NCBI GenBank assembly: GCA_903917705.1
Contig: CAIXBQ010000093.1
Coordinates: forward strand, 1-64,000
From: an uncultured Verrucomicrobia subdivision 3 bacterium
Lineage (GTDB): Bacteria > Verrucomicrobiota > Verrucomicrobiia > Limisphaerales > UBA11358
Reading direction: 5' to 3'
Length of the DNA: 64,000 bases
The notes beneath the pieces were generated by a model, which saw only the letters and a program-made list of their open reading frames with translations, made no database searches and had not been told where the DNA came from. The position numbers and the translations under genes were made by a program. Below, in pieces: positions 16,096-25,307 of the stretch; the stretch's first letter is position 1; each line of letters begins with the position of its first letter.

Positions 16096-19000
16096 CAGCT
16101 TTTCTCCGCCTTTTTCAAATGAACATCATTCACGCGGTCGCCGTAGGTGCTTCCGCTGTAGAACCACGGATATTCCGCCTTGTCCCGCTTCGGCTCCTTG
16201 CCGCGATCCTTGTCCCACTTGATGTTCGGCTTGGTGCGCAGGATGCCCGCGCTCTTTTTACCGCCGGGGATGTCGTTGGCGAGGAACGGACGGATGTTCA
16301 TCCGCACCCCATCGTTGATATCGGGATTCCAGCCGACGGCCTGCTGCGAGAGCGGCTTCCAGCGCACGAAAATGTCGTATGGCGGCTCGCCGTCGTGGAT
16401 GGCTTCTAGCGTCTCCTTGAGGGCCAATGCCGCTGCCAGACGCTCGTCCGCGCCTTCCTCGGGGTGCTTCGGATCGACGCCGTGTTTCTGCCGCGTGATC
16501 CAATCGCCGAGGTAGCTGTGCGTCAGGTTTTCCAGCGTCCGTCGGCCCTTGCCCTTTTCACCGGCCAGCTTGTGGTAATTGACCAGCGCGTGGAAGCCGT
16601 CGCGCTTGCGGCCATCCCAGACGTGCCAGATGAACGGGCGCTGATGGAACATGTCGCAGTGCTGCTCAAAGAAATCGTTCCGCAGCCATTCTTCCAAGTC
16701 CGCCGCATCCGAGCCGCTGGCGCGGATCAGCTCCTGCTCGGTCTGCGCTTTCCAGTCCTTGCCGTAGACAGTGGCCAGCAGCTTGCGCAGGCGCTCAGCT
16801 GCCGGTTCTTCGCCGCGCACGGATGGAATACAGACGATGCCGTCGTCGTCAGCGAACTTCTCCAAGCCATCCTCCTTAAGCGCCGGACAATCGGGGAAGC
16901 TCGAACCGGTCTGGCGCGGCCACTGGTAGCCGAGCAAGCGCGCCACGGCGACGTGCAAGGGATGGTCTGAATCTTTGGGGTGACCGTTGAACAGCCACTG
17001 CGTCGGGTCGCTGGAATACGGCTTCGGCAAGCCGTTCGGATATTTCTTCGCCGCCACCTTCTGCCAGTGCTCAAGGTCGAAGGGGACTTTGACAACTGTT
17101 GCGCAAGTAACCCCAAGCTTTTGATCAACTTTGCGAATCTCTTGAACGAACGATGCGCTCGAGCAGAACGCCCAAATCGCTGGAAAAATTTGCGAGTGCG
17201 TGGGAATCAGGACGTGAACATTACCATCGAAAGGCTCACCTGTATAAACCGTAGCGGGGAGCCTGCTCATAGGCGCGATACCAACGCCATAATGATTCCA
17301 TGCTTTCATTCCTTGCAGCCGTCCACCGATGGAATCAACCTCCTCCTCAAATGTAGGAAAATCCATGAGTTGGTGTTTGCCAGCGACGAGAGCAGTGTCC
17401 TCGATTGATCCTTGTAGAAACTTCCATTTCGTTGGCGCAATCGGATTTTCCCAGAATAGACGGACAAAACGAGAGCGGTCTGCTGGCATCAATCCTTGGG
17501 TGGCAAAAGCATACTTTCCAAGCAAAGGAAGTTTTGAACCTTCAGTTAAGATAAATCTGTGATCAGGGTTGTTCAGTTGTTCATTTTGAAGAGTAATGTG
17601 TGTTTCGACGGACTGAATTGCTGACGCTTTCTCACTGGGCTTGGACGCGGAAGAAGCGTCCAGCCCGCAAATGCGGTTCTCCGGTGAAAGCATGCGTCTG
17701 CTTATACAAATGAGGGCAACATTTACAACCTCACCACTAATAGTCTCAAAAGCACCCGTTCCCAAACGCGCAACACAATTCCAACTTGTAGTTCTCAACA
17801 TTCGCTCCCGAAAATCTTCATATGCCCCTAGAAACAGCCAGCCTTGAGGTTCAACTAGAGCAACGGTGCAGTCTGGTGCGCAGAAATCTAAGCTGCGCTG
17901 TAAGAAAACAGTGGCTAAATCATGCCTTGCGTCATAAGCATACTTTTCGGAAAAGTCAGCTAATGCTTCTCCCTGATTCCTTCTCCCAAGGTAAGGCACG
18001 TTGGTGGCGACGAGCGTGAACTGGCCCGCAAGAATTTCCGCCGCTTTGACCAAGCCGCGCGCGGTCACGGCCATTTCGTGTGCGTTGTCGTCGTTGGCTT
18101 CCTGCGCCAGCGCTCTTTCCAGCAGCGGCTGGAGTTTGCCGAAATCTGCCTCAAGCAGTTCGTCATGAGCGACTGAAGGATTGATGAGGCTGCCTAGGAT
18201 GGGAGCGTTTTTGAAAAGCCGGTAAAGGCGCGCCATACCATTCTTGGCATAGCCGTCATCACCGGCAATTTTAACCCAGTCCGCCTCGCGGGTGTTGGGC
18301 GCAAGCCCAGAGCAGGCAAGATTCATCGCAGGCAGCTGGCAGTAGCCCACGCGCCGCCATGCGGCCAGCGCCAAGTTGAACGCGCCGATCTGGGTGCAGC
18401 GCGGGTCAATCTCCAGACCGAACAGGTTGTCCCGGATGACCGCCGTCACCGCCGCCGCTTCGGCCAGTTTCTCTTCGGCCATGCGCAGCGCTACCATGCG
18501 CTCAAACATCGCTACCTCGAAGTGTCCGCTGCCCATGCACGGATCGAGGCATTTGATTTCCTTGGCCGTCTTCGGCCAGCCGTCGAAAGTTCCGGCGGCG
18601 GGCGTCCATTTGCCGTCCTTGCCCTTGATGAAGCGCAGGTACTTCCACGCGCAGCCCGGCAGCGCAACGGCCCGGCGGAGTTCATCTTCGCTCTTCGCGC
18701 TTTCGGCGAGCTTGGGATTGGCCGCCAGAACCTTACCGGCGTGCCATGCGCCGAGCGTGTTGTCCAAGAGGAAGTCCACCATGTAGTCTTCCGTAAATAA
18801 CTGCGTGACCGACGGCAATTCGTCCGCGCCGATCTTAACTTCCGACTCGTTCACTTCCTTTTTACGTTCTGTTTGCCAGAACTGGTAGCACCAGCCGAGG
18901 CTGTCGCTGGCCGTAAACGTCTCCTTGGCCAGCGCGTCGAGCATCGCTTCCAGCTTAAGCTGATCCTCGCGCGCCAAGGGCACTTGCAGCACCGGATCAT

Positions 19001-19442
19001 CGGCCCGGAAGATTTCCGGCAGCATCGTCTGCGCGTAGCGCCCGGCGAGCGCCCAGAGATTGGTCTTCGCGTCCTTCGCCAGCTCCTTGACTTCTTCCAA
19101 ACTGACGGCCACGCCCATGTCCGGCTCGATCAGCAAATGATTCTCCGCCAAGAAGCGCGCGAACAACATCCGGTGCCAGTGCTCGTAGCCGCACTCCTGA
19201 GCGATATGGGCGACGGAAAGCTGGCCTCTGGTCTCTTGGGTGTCGCCAAGCTGCCGCGCCCGCGCCCGGAGCTTGTTGCGCAGCGTACGCTGTTCCGGCG
19301 ACATGTGCCCATAAGGTTCATGGTGCGCCACAGCCAGCGCCTTGAGCGCGTCCGCTGCCGCCCGTTCTGCTAAATTGCGGGCGGCGATACATGTCCGTTC
19401 CAGCTTGGTGCGTAGGTCAGTGGCGAGGGTGCTCATATCCAT
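16095..19442 (-). CDS. pglX: BREX adenine-specific DNA methyltransferase PglX
   Basis: 1115 residues. AdoMet-binding motif I is DPCMGSGHF (300-308) and catalytic motif IV is NVPY (481-484), a variant of NPPY that I associate with this PglX branch. PglX adds N6-methyladenine to a non-palindromic site, marking host DNA and guiding exclusion of unmarked phage. It overlaps the NYN gene by 10 bases and pglZ by one. From just after motif IV (about 17,990) to about 17,080, residues 485-788, the DNA is clearly more AT-rich than its flanks. This is the region expected to read the DNA target, so recent exchange of specificity is likely. Confidence 0.94.
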   Translation of the reverse strand: MDMSTLATDLRTKLERTCIAARNLAERAAADALKALAVAHHEPYGHMSPEQRTLRNKLRARARQLGDTQETRGQLSVAHIAQECGYEHWHRMLFARFLAENHLLIEPDMGVAVSLEEVKELAKDAKTNLWALAGRYAQTMLPEIFRADDPVLQVPLAREDQLKLEAMLDALAKETFTASDSLGWCYQFWQTERKKEVNESEVKIGADELPSVTQLFTEDYMVDFLLDNTLGAWHAGKVLAANPKLAESAKSEDELRRAVALPGCAWKYLRFIKGKDGKWTPAAGTFDGWPKTAKEIKCLDPCMGSGHFEVAMFERMVALRMAEEKLAEAAAVTAVIRDNLFGLEIDPRCTQIGAFNLALAAWRRVGYCQLPAMNLACSGLAPNTREADWVKIAGDDGYAKNGMARLYRLFKNAPILGSLINPSVAHDELLEADFGKLQPLLERALAQEANDDNAHEMAVTARGLVKAAEILAGQFTLVATNVPYLGRRNQGEALADFSEKYAYDARHDLATVFLQRSLDFCAPDCTVALVEPQGWLFLGAYEDFRERMLRTTSWNCVARLGTGAFETISGEVVNVALICISRRMLSPENRICGLDASSASKPSEKASAIQSVETHITLQNEQLNNPDHRFILTEGSKLPLLGKYAFATQGLMPADRSRFVRLFWENPIAPTKWKFLQGSIEDTALVAGKHQLMDFPTFEEEVDSIGGRLQGMKAWNHYGVGIAPMSRLPATVYTGEPFDGNVHVLIPTHSQIFPAIWAFCSSASFVQEIRKVDQKLGVTCATVVKVPFDLEHWQKVAAKKYPNGLPKPYSSDPTQWLFNGHPKDSDHPLHVAVARLLGYQWPRQTGSSFPDCPALKEDGLEKFADDDGIVCIPSVRGEEPAAERLRKLLATVYGKDWKAQTEQELIRASGSDAADLEEWLRNDFFEQHCDMFHQRPFIWHVWDGRKRDGFHALVNYHKLAGEKGKGRRTLENLTHSYLGDWITRQKHGVDPKHPEEGADERLAAALALKETLEAIHDGEPPYDIFVRWKPLSQQAVGWNPDINDGVRMNIRPFLANDIPGGKKSAGILRTKPNIKWDKDRGKEPKRDKAEYPWFYSGSTYGDRVNDVHLKKAEKS

Positions 19443-20053
19443 TTAGCCGGTTTTTGCAGCTGAATTCCGTCGGGCTTAACGACTGGATCAGGCAGTTGAT
19501 TTTGACGCAGCGCGGCTTCGCTAATGCGAAACCATCCATTAGCCTCTTTTTTCAGCCGTTCTGAAACTCGGTTTGGCGGGAAGGCAATAACGACGCGCTT
19601 CTTCGGAAACAGACTCCGCACTTTGAGCACTGGCCCAGTCAGGTCACTGTCCGCTGAAATCATCAACGCGGTATCGAACCTGTCCTCGTGCGCGTCTACC
19701 AGCAATTCCATGGCGATGTTTACGTCCGTCATTTTTTCTTCCTGCTTCTGCCACTTTGCCCCGCAGGCGCGGCATTGAACGGGTTTAGAAAGGTAATGAC
19801 CGAAAAAGACGGAGGTTTGCGGCAAAGTGCCGATGGCCTCCAAATAGGTATTCTGACGCTTGTCTTGATCCGGGTCAGAGGGTGTGGAGGAAACGCGGCT
19901 GGTAAAATATTTGACGTGCTCCAACTGCTGCGATGGCTTCAGCAAGGCGATGGAAAACTTTTGCAAATCGAGCCAATAGTAACGACGCCAGCCATTTGAC
20001 CGGATGCCAAAGTATAGATTGAATCCGTCAATGTAGGTGATGACGCGTTCCAT
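19433..20053 (-). CDS. NYN/PIN-fold putative RNase inserted in the BREX operon
   Basis: 206 residues. IDGFNLYF (Asp9, Asn12) opens a NYN/LabA-like domain. KMTDVNIAMELLVDA and MISADSDL carry the other conserved acidic residues, giving a plausible metal-dependent nuclease site. CRACG at about 94-98 may bind zinc with other Cys. NYN proteins of this type are RNases in RNA processing or defence. It sits between brxC and pglX, overlaps pglX by 10 bases and follows two hairpins. There is no good Shine-Dalgarno sequence before its ATG. Not part of the standard six-gene BREX set, so an accessory effector or regulator is likely. Confidence 0.85.
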   Translation of the reverse strand: MERVITYIDGFNLYFGIRSNGWRRYYWLDLQKFSIALLKPSQQLEHVKYFTSRVSSTPSDPDQDKRQNTYLEAIGTLPQTSVFFGHYLSKPVQCRACGAKWQKQEEKMTDVNIAMELLVDAHEDRFDTALMISADSDLTGPVLKVRSLFPKKRVVIAFPPNRVSERLKKEANGWFRISEAALRQNQLPDPVVKPDGIQLQKPAKWI

Positions 20054-20208
20054 AATGTTTTAGCAGGTTGAAAAAGGGGCGATTTTGTGCTTGATTGAAT
20101 TGGGACATGGTTGTAGAACCTTGCCCATCACCCCGCCGGTGATAGTATCACCGGCTCGACGCCCGGCGAAAGCCGGGTGTCTCTTTTTCAGGATGTCACT
20201 TCGGGCGT
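20054..20208 (-). promoter_or_regulatory. brxC-NYN gap with palindrome and GAAA-loop hairpin
   Basis: Two structures fill this 155-base gap. GCCGGTGATA (20135-20144) and TATCACCGGC (20146-20155) form a perfect palindrome about a single central base. ACGCCCGGC (20159-20167) pairs with GCCGGGTGT (20172-20180, one G.U) around GAAA, followed on the plus strand by CTCTTTTTC. Read on the plus strand the second is a good intrinsic terminator, but no plus-strand gene ends here. On the minus strand both would be mRNA hairpins that could set the ratio of BrxABC to NYN-PglX-PglZ-BrxL. The palindrome could also be an operator. Confidence 0.65.
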
Positions 20209-23200
20209 TCATCCCACCACCACCGGCCCTTTCTTTATTTTTTCGAGCAGGTCGGCCTTGGTTGTCTCCAGCCAAGCCGTCACATCGTCCGGCGACTTGA
20301 GCGTGCTGCTCGACAGGCTGACCCGCTGGGTCTTGGGTTCGAGCAAGCGCGCTGCCGCGAGTGCCGCCTGCCGGAACCGCTCCGGCAAGGCGTCCGCCGC
20401 CGTCGCCCAGACGGCCAGCGATTGAGCCGAGAGTTCCGCTATGAGTCCGGCGTCATCGCCAATGGTCAGTTCCTTTAGTGGCGAGAGGCGCGCATCCTTC
20501 AACAGTTGCTCGCACTGCGCCGCTGTGAGCTTCTTCCAGTTGGCATTGGCATCCAGTGCCGTCATTTCACGCTCGTAAACCTCGGTGGCCGCCGAGTGCG
20601 CTTTCTTGAGCGCTGCCCGCAGGAGTTTGACCACCTTGCTATGGATGGACGGAACCGGGTCGCCGTCTTCGAGCAACCTGCGCTCGTTGCGCACGGCGTC
20701 GGCTTCCTGCTGAAGCTCCACCGCTTCCGGTAGCCCGGCAGCGTAGCCTAAAAGCTTTTCCAGCGTGTCCCACGAGGGCTTACGCTTCTTTGCCAAAGCG
20801 GCCAGCGCCTGCCATTTCTCCAGATGCTTTTTCAGCGCGTCGTGCTCGCTCAAAATCGCCGCCAGCATTTCATTTCCAGCCAGCGCGCGAATGGTTTCCA
20901 GCACATTGGTGTCCGGGCAGGCGGGCAGCGGCGCGTCGCCCCCGGCTTTGGCGGCAAGGTCGTCCATCGCCGCCAGATATTTTTCCGCCGCTGCGACTTC
21001 TTCATCAGCCTTGCAGGGAACCTGCGCGTCTTGGAACAGGCGGCGCAGCTTGATCCGGCTTTTTACGTCGATGGCCACCGTTTCGGAGCGGAAGTCCGTG
21101 ACGGGTACCTTCGACTGATCCAGTTGGCCCGCCAAAAGCACCGTGCCTTTATGGACGGCGCGGATGTGACCGCTCGTGTGCAAGGTGATCAGCACGGCGT
21201 CTACAGCGTCACGCGGCCAGCCATAGGGCGCGTTTTCAAACTGGTCGCGGATGTCCTTGCCCTTCTTGCCGGAGCCGATGGCCGCCAGCACCGCCACGCT
21301 AACCGGGTGTTTTTCCGGGTTGTCCTTGTGATCCACCGCCTGTAGCGCGTTGGCATCTTTGCCCTTGGCTCGGTTAATGACGCTGCCCCAGCGGTTGTCG
21401 TCGGCATCCCGGAACTGCGGAAACAGCCGGTCGAGCGAGTCTTCGGCGGCGGACTTGACCTTCTCGATCAGATCGAGTCCCAGAACCTCGGTGCCGCCGC
21501 CTTTGAACACCTTTGCCGTGCCGATCAGCTCGCGGATGATGCGGTCGCGGTTGCTCTCCGCCGTTGCCCGGCGGGTTTCCATCGCGGAGCGAGCGTCGTT
21601 GCCTTCAATGGTCGTCGGCGCACCCTTGAACTCCAAGGTCTGCTTGGCCGCCTCGAACTCAACGATCGCCTTTTTCAAGTCATCGGCGCTGGCTTTGGGA
21701 ATGTGTACGAAGACGGTCGCGCCGTCGGTTCCGGCCTTTTGCGCGTCGGTCAAGACGACCTTCTCCGCATCGCCCCAGCCATCCCGAATCCAGACCGGCA
21801 CCTCGGTGCCACTGGCCGCCGGAGCGTCGCTGCCGTAGTGGATTTTCAGGTCACGGGCCGTCTTGCTCAGGCCATGCGTCATGCGCACGCTGTTGAGGGT
21901 CTTGAGGCATTCCGCGTTGAGCAGCGCCGCGCGCCGGTTGTTTACCCCGGCCAAATCACCGTTCATGGCGGCAAGCTTCTTGCGGAATTCGTTTTCCCAC
22001 TCGCCGCTCTCGCGCGTCTGGAGGCTGTATTCATCGTCGATCTTGATGAGCTTCGACTCGGCCACCAGTTTTTCCAGTATCCGGGGAATCTCCCGGCGCA
22101 GGCGCGGGCCGTCCTTCTCAAGGTTTTCCACCAGTAAGTCCGCCAGCATTTCCGGCGTGGCGCGAACGCCGATGTCAGCAACCTTTTCGCGCGGCAGCTT
22201 GCGGATCAGAAAGATCAACCCGCACAGGCGGCTGGCCAGATTGCCGTCCTCCGTCCCGTCGCGCAGGTTGCGGATGGTTTCGTCCATCTCCCGGGGCAGG
22301 AACTGCGAGCGCAGCAGGTCGGCTTGGAGCTGGTCAAAGACGCAGTCGGCGGCCAGCACCGTGCCGAGCGGCTTGTCGGCCAGCCCGCTTACGGCGTCGT
22401 GAACGATGCGCAGCTGGCTGCGGAGCTGGGCCGTCGTGCCCTGAACGTCAATGGCCCGCAAGACCTTCTCCCAAAACCGACGGCGAACCGGCAAGAGCGG
22501 GTAGTCATCCACCCGGATGCGCTTATCATCGTCCCGGGCGCCAATCTTGGTGGCGGACAGGTGCCGGTCGATTTCCCCAGCGTTGCTGTCGAGCATGTCC
22601 TCGATGGCTTTTCTCTTATCGGCCTTTTTAGCCAGTACCACCCGGCGGGTCACCGTCTCCACATCCGCATCGGAAAGCTCGACGCTGATCTTGAAACGGT
22701 CGCGCAGGCGTTGCAGGAGCGAATCCTGACCGGCCAGAGCGGTTTGACCGGCGCCAATGAGCAGCACCCGGCTATCAAGCTGTTTACAGATGGCTTCCGC
22801 GACCATTTGAACGTCCAGAGATCGCTGGGTGTTGTCCCCGATATAGAGCTGGATTTCGTCGAGCACGATCACCGTGCAGGGCAGCTTGCCGTTCTCTTCC
22901 AAGACTTCGCGGATCAATCGGATGAACTCTTCGTCGGTGACGGTTTCGCGCCGGGGAAATTGCGCCCGCAGCGCCTCCTTGGCTTTCCGTTCATCGGAGG
23001 CAAATTCAGGGTCGGCGGCCAGCAGGGCTTTGGCCACGACCGGGCTGACATACAGGTCGTTCAGCTCGCGGTAGAAGTTTTTACCGGCGGCCTCGACCGT
23101 CTTCTTGACCTTGGCGAACATCCCGTTCTTTTGGAGCCAGAGACAGAACTGTGCCTGCGGCAGCGACTCCGGCAGTTCTTTGGATTTGAAAAGGATGCTC

Positions 23201-23658
23201 AGGACGGCGATGCGCACGTTCAAGCCGCCGCCCGCCGGTAGCGCGCCCACCGCTGCGTGCAGGCCGCCAAACCGCTGGCCCAGCGTGTCGAGTTCTTTGA
23301 GCAGCTCCTTCACCTCGGCGGGCAGACGCGCCAAGCCGCGCGCCGTCTCGCCGGTCTTGGGAAACTTGGTGTCCACCCAGAGGTGGCGCAGCATCTTTTC
23401 CAGATGGGATTTGCCGCTGCCGTAGAAGCCGCTGATCCATGCGGCGAGCTGCGTGGCCGAGTTGATGCCGCTGATGTAGGACTCCAGAATCCGCACGATG
23501 CCGTCCTTGTACTGCCCCTCGCAGACGAAGTGGGAAAGCTCGTAGCGCAGCGTTTCCAGCTCCTGCTCGGTGGCCGCGTCCTTGACGGCGGCCACGCCGT
23601 CATTCAGCAGTTTTGAAGTCGTCGGGTCACGTTGAAACAGTTCCTTGTTTTTAATCAT
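20209..23658 (-). CDS. brxC: BREX ATPase BrxC
   Basis: 1149 residues. A Walker A motif GFYGSGKS at 77-84, with HLEKMLRHLW following, and a Walker B strand VIVLDEIQLY near 265 are typical of the large BREX P-loop protein. The C-terminal third is helical. BrxC is needed for both methylation and exclusion in type 1 systems. The ATG has GGAGG upstream and overlaps the brxB stop by 4 bases. It ends before a 155-base hairpin-bearing gap. Confidence 0.94.
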   Translation of the reverse strand: MIKNKELFQRDPTTSKLLNDGVAAVKDAATEQELETLRYELSHFVCEGQYKDGIVRILESYISGINSATQLAAWISGFYGSGKSHLEKMLRHLWVDTKFPKTGETARGLARLPAEVKELLKELDTLGQRFGGLHAAVGALPAGGGLNVRIAVLSILFKSKELPESLPQAQFCLWLQKNGMFAKVKKTVEAAGKNFYRELNDLYVSPVVAKALLAADPEFASDERKAKEALRAQFPRRETVTDEEFIRLIREVLEENGKLPCTVIVLDEIQLYIGDNTQRSLDVQMVAEAICKQLDSRVLLIGAGQTALAGQDSLLQRLRDRFKISVELSDADVETVTRRVVLAKKADKRKAIEDMLDSNAGEIDRHLSATKIGARDDDKRIRVDDYPLLPVRRRFWEKVLRAIDVQGTTAQLRSQLRIVHDAVSGLADKPLGTVLAADCVFDQLQADLLRSQFLPREMDETIRNLRDGTEDGNLASRLCGLIFLIRKLPREKVADIGVRATPEMLADLLVENLEKDGPRLRREIPRILEKLVAESKLIKIDDEYSLQTRESGEWENEFRKKLAAMNGDLAGVNNRRAALLNAECLKTLNSVRMTHGLSKTARDLKIHYGSDAPAASGTEVPVWIRDGWGDAEKVVLTDAQKAGTDGATVFVHIPKASADDLKKAIVEFEAAKQTLEFKGAPTTIEGNDARSAMETRRATAESNRDRIIRELIGTAKVFKGGGTEVLGLDLIEKVKSAAEDSLDRLFPQFRDADDNRWGSVINRAKGKDANALQAVDHKDNPEKHPVSVAVLAAIGSGKKGKDIRDQFENAPYGWPRDAVDAVLITLHTSGHIRAVHKGTVLLAGQLDQSKVPVTDFRSETVAIDVKSRIKLRRLFQDAQVPCKADEEVAAAEKYLAAMDDLAAKAGGDAPLPACPDTNVLETIRALAGNEMLAAILSEHDALKKHLEKWQALAALAKKRKPSWDTLEKLLGYAAGLPEAVELQQEADAVRNERRLLEDGDPVPSIHSKVVKLLRAALKKAHSAATEVYEREMTALDANANWKKLTAAQCEQLLKDARLSPLKELTIGDDAGLIAELSAQSLAVWATAADALPERFRQAALAAARLLEPKTQRVSLSSSTLKSPDDVTAWLETTKADLLEKIKKGPVVVG

Positions 23659-24215
23659 AGTTCGCCTCCGCTATGCAATGTGATGGGTACCGCCAGATAG
23701 TTCCAGCCGTCACGGGCATCCAAAAGCCGGTAGTTCTGGTTTTCGTATTCGCCCGGAAAGAACAGCACCAGCCGCCCCCGGATGTCGTTTTCAACTTCCT
23801 TGAGCAGCATCGACACGCGGGCGAAGCCGTACAGGCTGGCCACCCCGCAGGCGGCGACCACGGTGTTGTCGTCCGCCTTGGCGTTGGTCAGCGCCTCGCG
23901 CAACTGCCCCGCCGCGTGGTGCAGAAAATCTGTCTCGAGCTTCATCGTCAAGTCGAACGGGTTCTGGAAGTACTCTTCGCGGTAATCAGTGGCCGCCATC
24001 CAGCGCGCAAAGACCGACGTGAAGTCAAAGGGCAGCCAGCCGTGGCCGGATTCCTTGGTGGCCAGCTCGAAGAGTTCCAGCCGCGCCCGCAGGCGGCGCT
24101 CGTCCGTCTTGGGATATACGACGAAAATGGCTTTTTGGGCACCGGCCAGATTGCGCTGCCAAGGCGCTGCAATATGCGACTTGTAGCCCGCCACCAGTTC
24201 TTCAATGTGCGCCAT
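23655..24215 (-). CDS. brxB: BREX protein BrxB (DUF1788)
   Basis: 186 residues. The C-terminal block VSMLLKEVENDIRGRLVLFF followed by PGEYENQNYRLLDARDGWNYLAVPI is the diagnostic BrxB signature. Molecular role not settled; it is essential in studied type 1 loci. It overlaps the preceding gene by 14 bases and brxC by 4, so the three are translated together. No odd features. Confidence 0.93.
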   Translation of the reverse strand: MAHIEELVAGYKSHIAAPWQRNLAGAQKAIFVVYPKTDERRLRARLELFELATKESGHGWLPFDFTSVFARWMAATDYREEYFQNPFDLTMKLETDFLHHAAGQLREALTNAKADDNTVVAACGVASLYGFARVSMLLKEVENDIRGRLVLFFPGEYENQNYRLLDARDGWNYLAVPITLHSGGEL

Positions 24216-25068
24216 GCGTTAGCCTTTTTTCCTTTTCGGTTAAAATCCCATCGAACGAAACCACCAGCATGCCGCCGCCGGACTTGATGTCCAGCAGCCC
24301 CAGCCGCTTGGCGTCCATCGCCATGAAGGAGAGATCGTTCGCATCCCGGTCGAGCAGCCGCGCGAACAGCGTCTCAAACAGACCCGGCCCGCGCACGCCC
24401 AGCAGGTATCCCATCAGGAGCGCGAAAGCGACCGCGCCCGGCGTCGGCGTGACGGTTAGGCGTCGTTTACGGCTGCGCCCGTCCAGATGCCCGGATTGCG
24501 TCCACGACGATGCCGCATTGCGCACCACCTTGTCCAGCGTCGCGTCGTTCAGGCGCCCGGCCACGGCGGCCCGGATGGCGTCCGTGAACTTCTGCCGCGC
24601 GATCTCATCGCCGCTGGCCAGCGCCAGCACAGGGGGCGCCGTGGCCCGTAACAGCGGATCGCGCGCCAGTGACAGCAGCAGCGCGATCAGTCCATGCGCT
24701 TTTTCGTCGGCATACCAGAAGTGGCGGGCGACGCGGAACAGCGTCACCTTGTCGTCCAGCGTATACAGCTCGGTCAGCCGCTGGAGGGTGATCTTGCGGG
24801 TGGATTGGGTGTGCTTGCCGAGACAGTTTTCGGCGACGATGGCGGCCACGTAGTCAGCTCTGGTGGCCTGCGGCCTGCAAACGCGCAGGGCGCCCGACAA
24901 CTCGTCCAGCATGATGGTGCGGCTGGTGTGCGTGCCAGTATCTCCGAAACGGAAGCCTAACTGCTCGGCCTGCGTTTTGGCGACGTCGGCCACTTGGCCA
25001 AGCCCAATTTGGATCGGGTCACGGTACATCGTGTGGTTTGACGGCTGGTTTGCCGTCAAAGTGTCCAT
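24202..25068 (-). CDS. BrxA-position BREX protein
   Basis: 288 residues, longer than the usual ~200-residue BrxA (DUF1819) and not obviously alignable by eye with the enterobacterial protein. It lies directly before brxB, the place of brxA, and has a helical middle (TRKITLQRLTELYTLDDKV), the block NAASSWTQSGHLDGR with a basic follow-on, and a C-terminal AKRLGLLD ending in a beta hairpin. I take it as a divergent BrxA, probably DNA-binding. It overlaps the 83-aa gene by 13 bases and brxB by 14. Confidence 0.75.
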   Translation of the reverse strand: MDTLTANQPSNHTMYRDPIQIGLGQVADVAKTQAEQLGFRFGDTGTHTSRTIMLDELSGALRVCRPQATRADYVAAIVAENCLGKHTQSTRKITLQRLTELYTLDDKVTLFRVARHFWYADEKAHGLIALLLSLARDPLLRATAPPVLALASGDEIARQKFTDAIRAAVAGRLNDATLDKVVRNAASSWTQSGHLDGRSRKRRLTVTPTPGAVAFALLMGYLLGVRGPGLFETLFARLLDRDANDLSFMAMDAKRLGLLDIKSGGGMLVVSFDGILTEKEKRLTHGAH

Positions 25069-25307
25069 GAACCGATTTCAGTGGTCAACAGGAGATTTTC
25101 ATGGCTGGGGATTGGTTGTAGACACTCGCTTTCCACGGTCACGCGCCCGGCGGCGGACTGCCTGAATTGGCGGGTTGCTGACAGCCGCACGGGATCGGCT
25201 TCGCTGACGTCACACCATGGTAAGCTTAACTGGACGTGGTCGCCGGACGTAATCCGCAGCTGCGACAGTTCTGGGTGAACGGTCTGGGACTGCAAAGTGC
25301 GTATCAC
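25056..25307 (-). CDS. Small protein between the TPR peptidase and the BrxA-position gene
   Basis: 83 residues from a GTG at 25307 that directly abuts the TGA of the upstream gene, with stop overlapping the next gene by 13 bases. That tight packing is the main support. The sequence is beta-rich (SQLRITSGDHVQLSLPW) and ends LLLTTEIGSWTL, with no motif recognised. Alternatively the stretch is untranslated spacer. Confidence moderate. Confidence 0.5.
   Translation of the reverse strand: MIRTLQSQTVHPELSQLRITSGDHVQLSLPWCDVSEADPVRLSATRQFRQSAAGRVTVESECLQPIPSHENLLLTTEIGSWTL

Noticed and set aside
22324..23241. Plus-strand 305-aa open frame opposite brxC
   Set aside because: Shadow of brxC, which has a Walker A motif and expected length.
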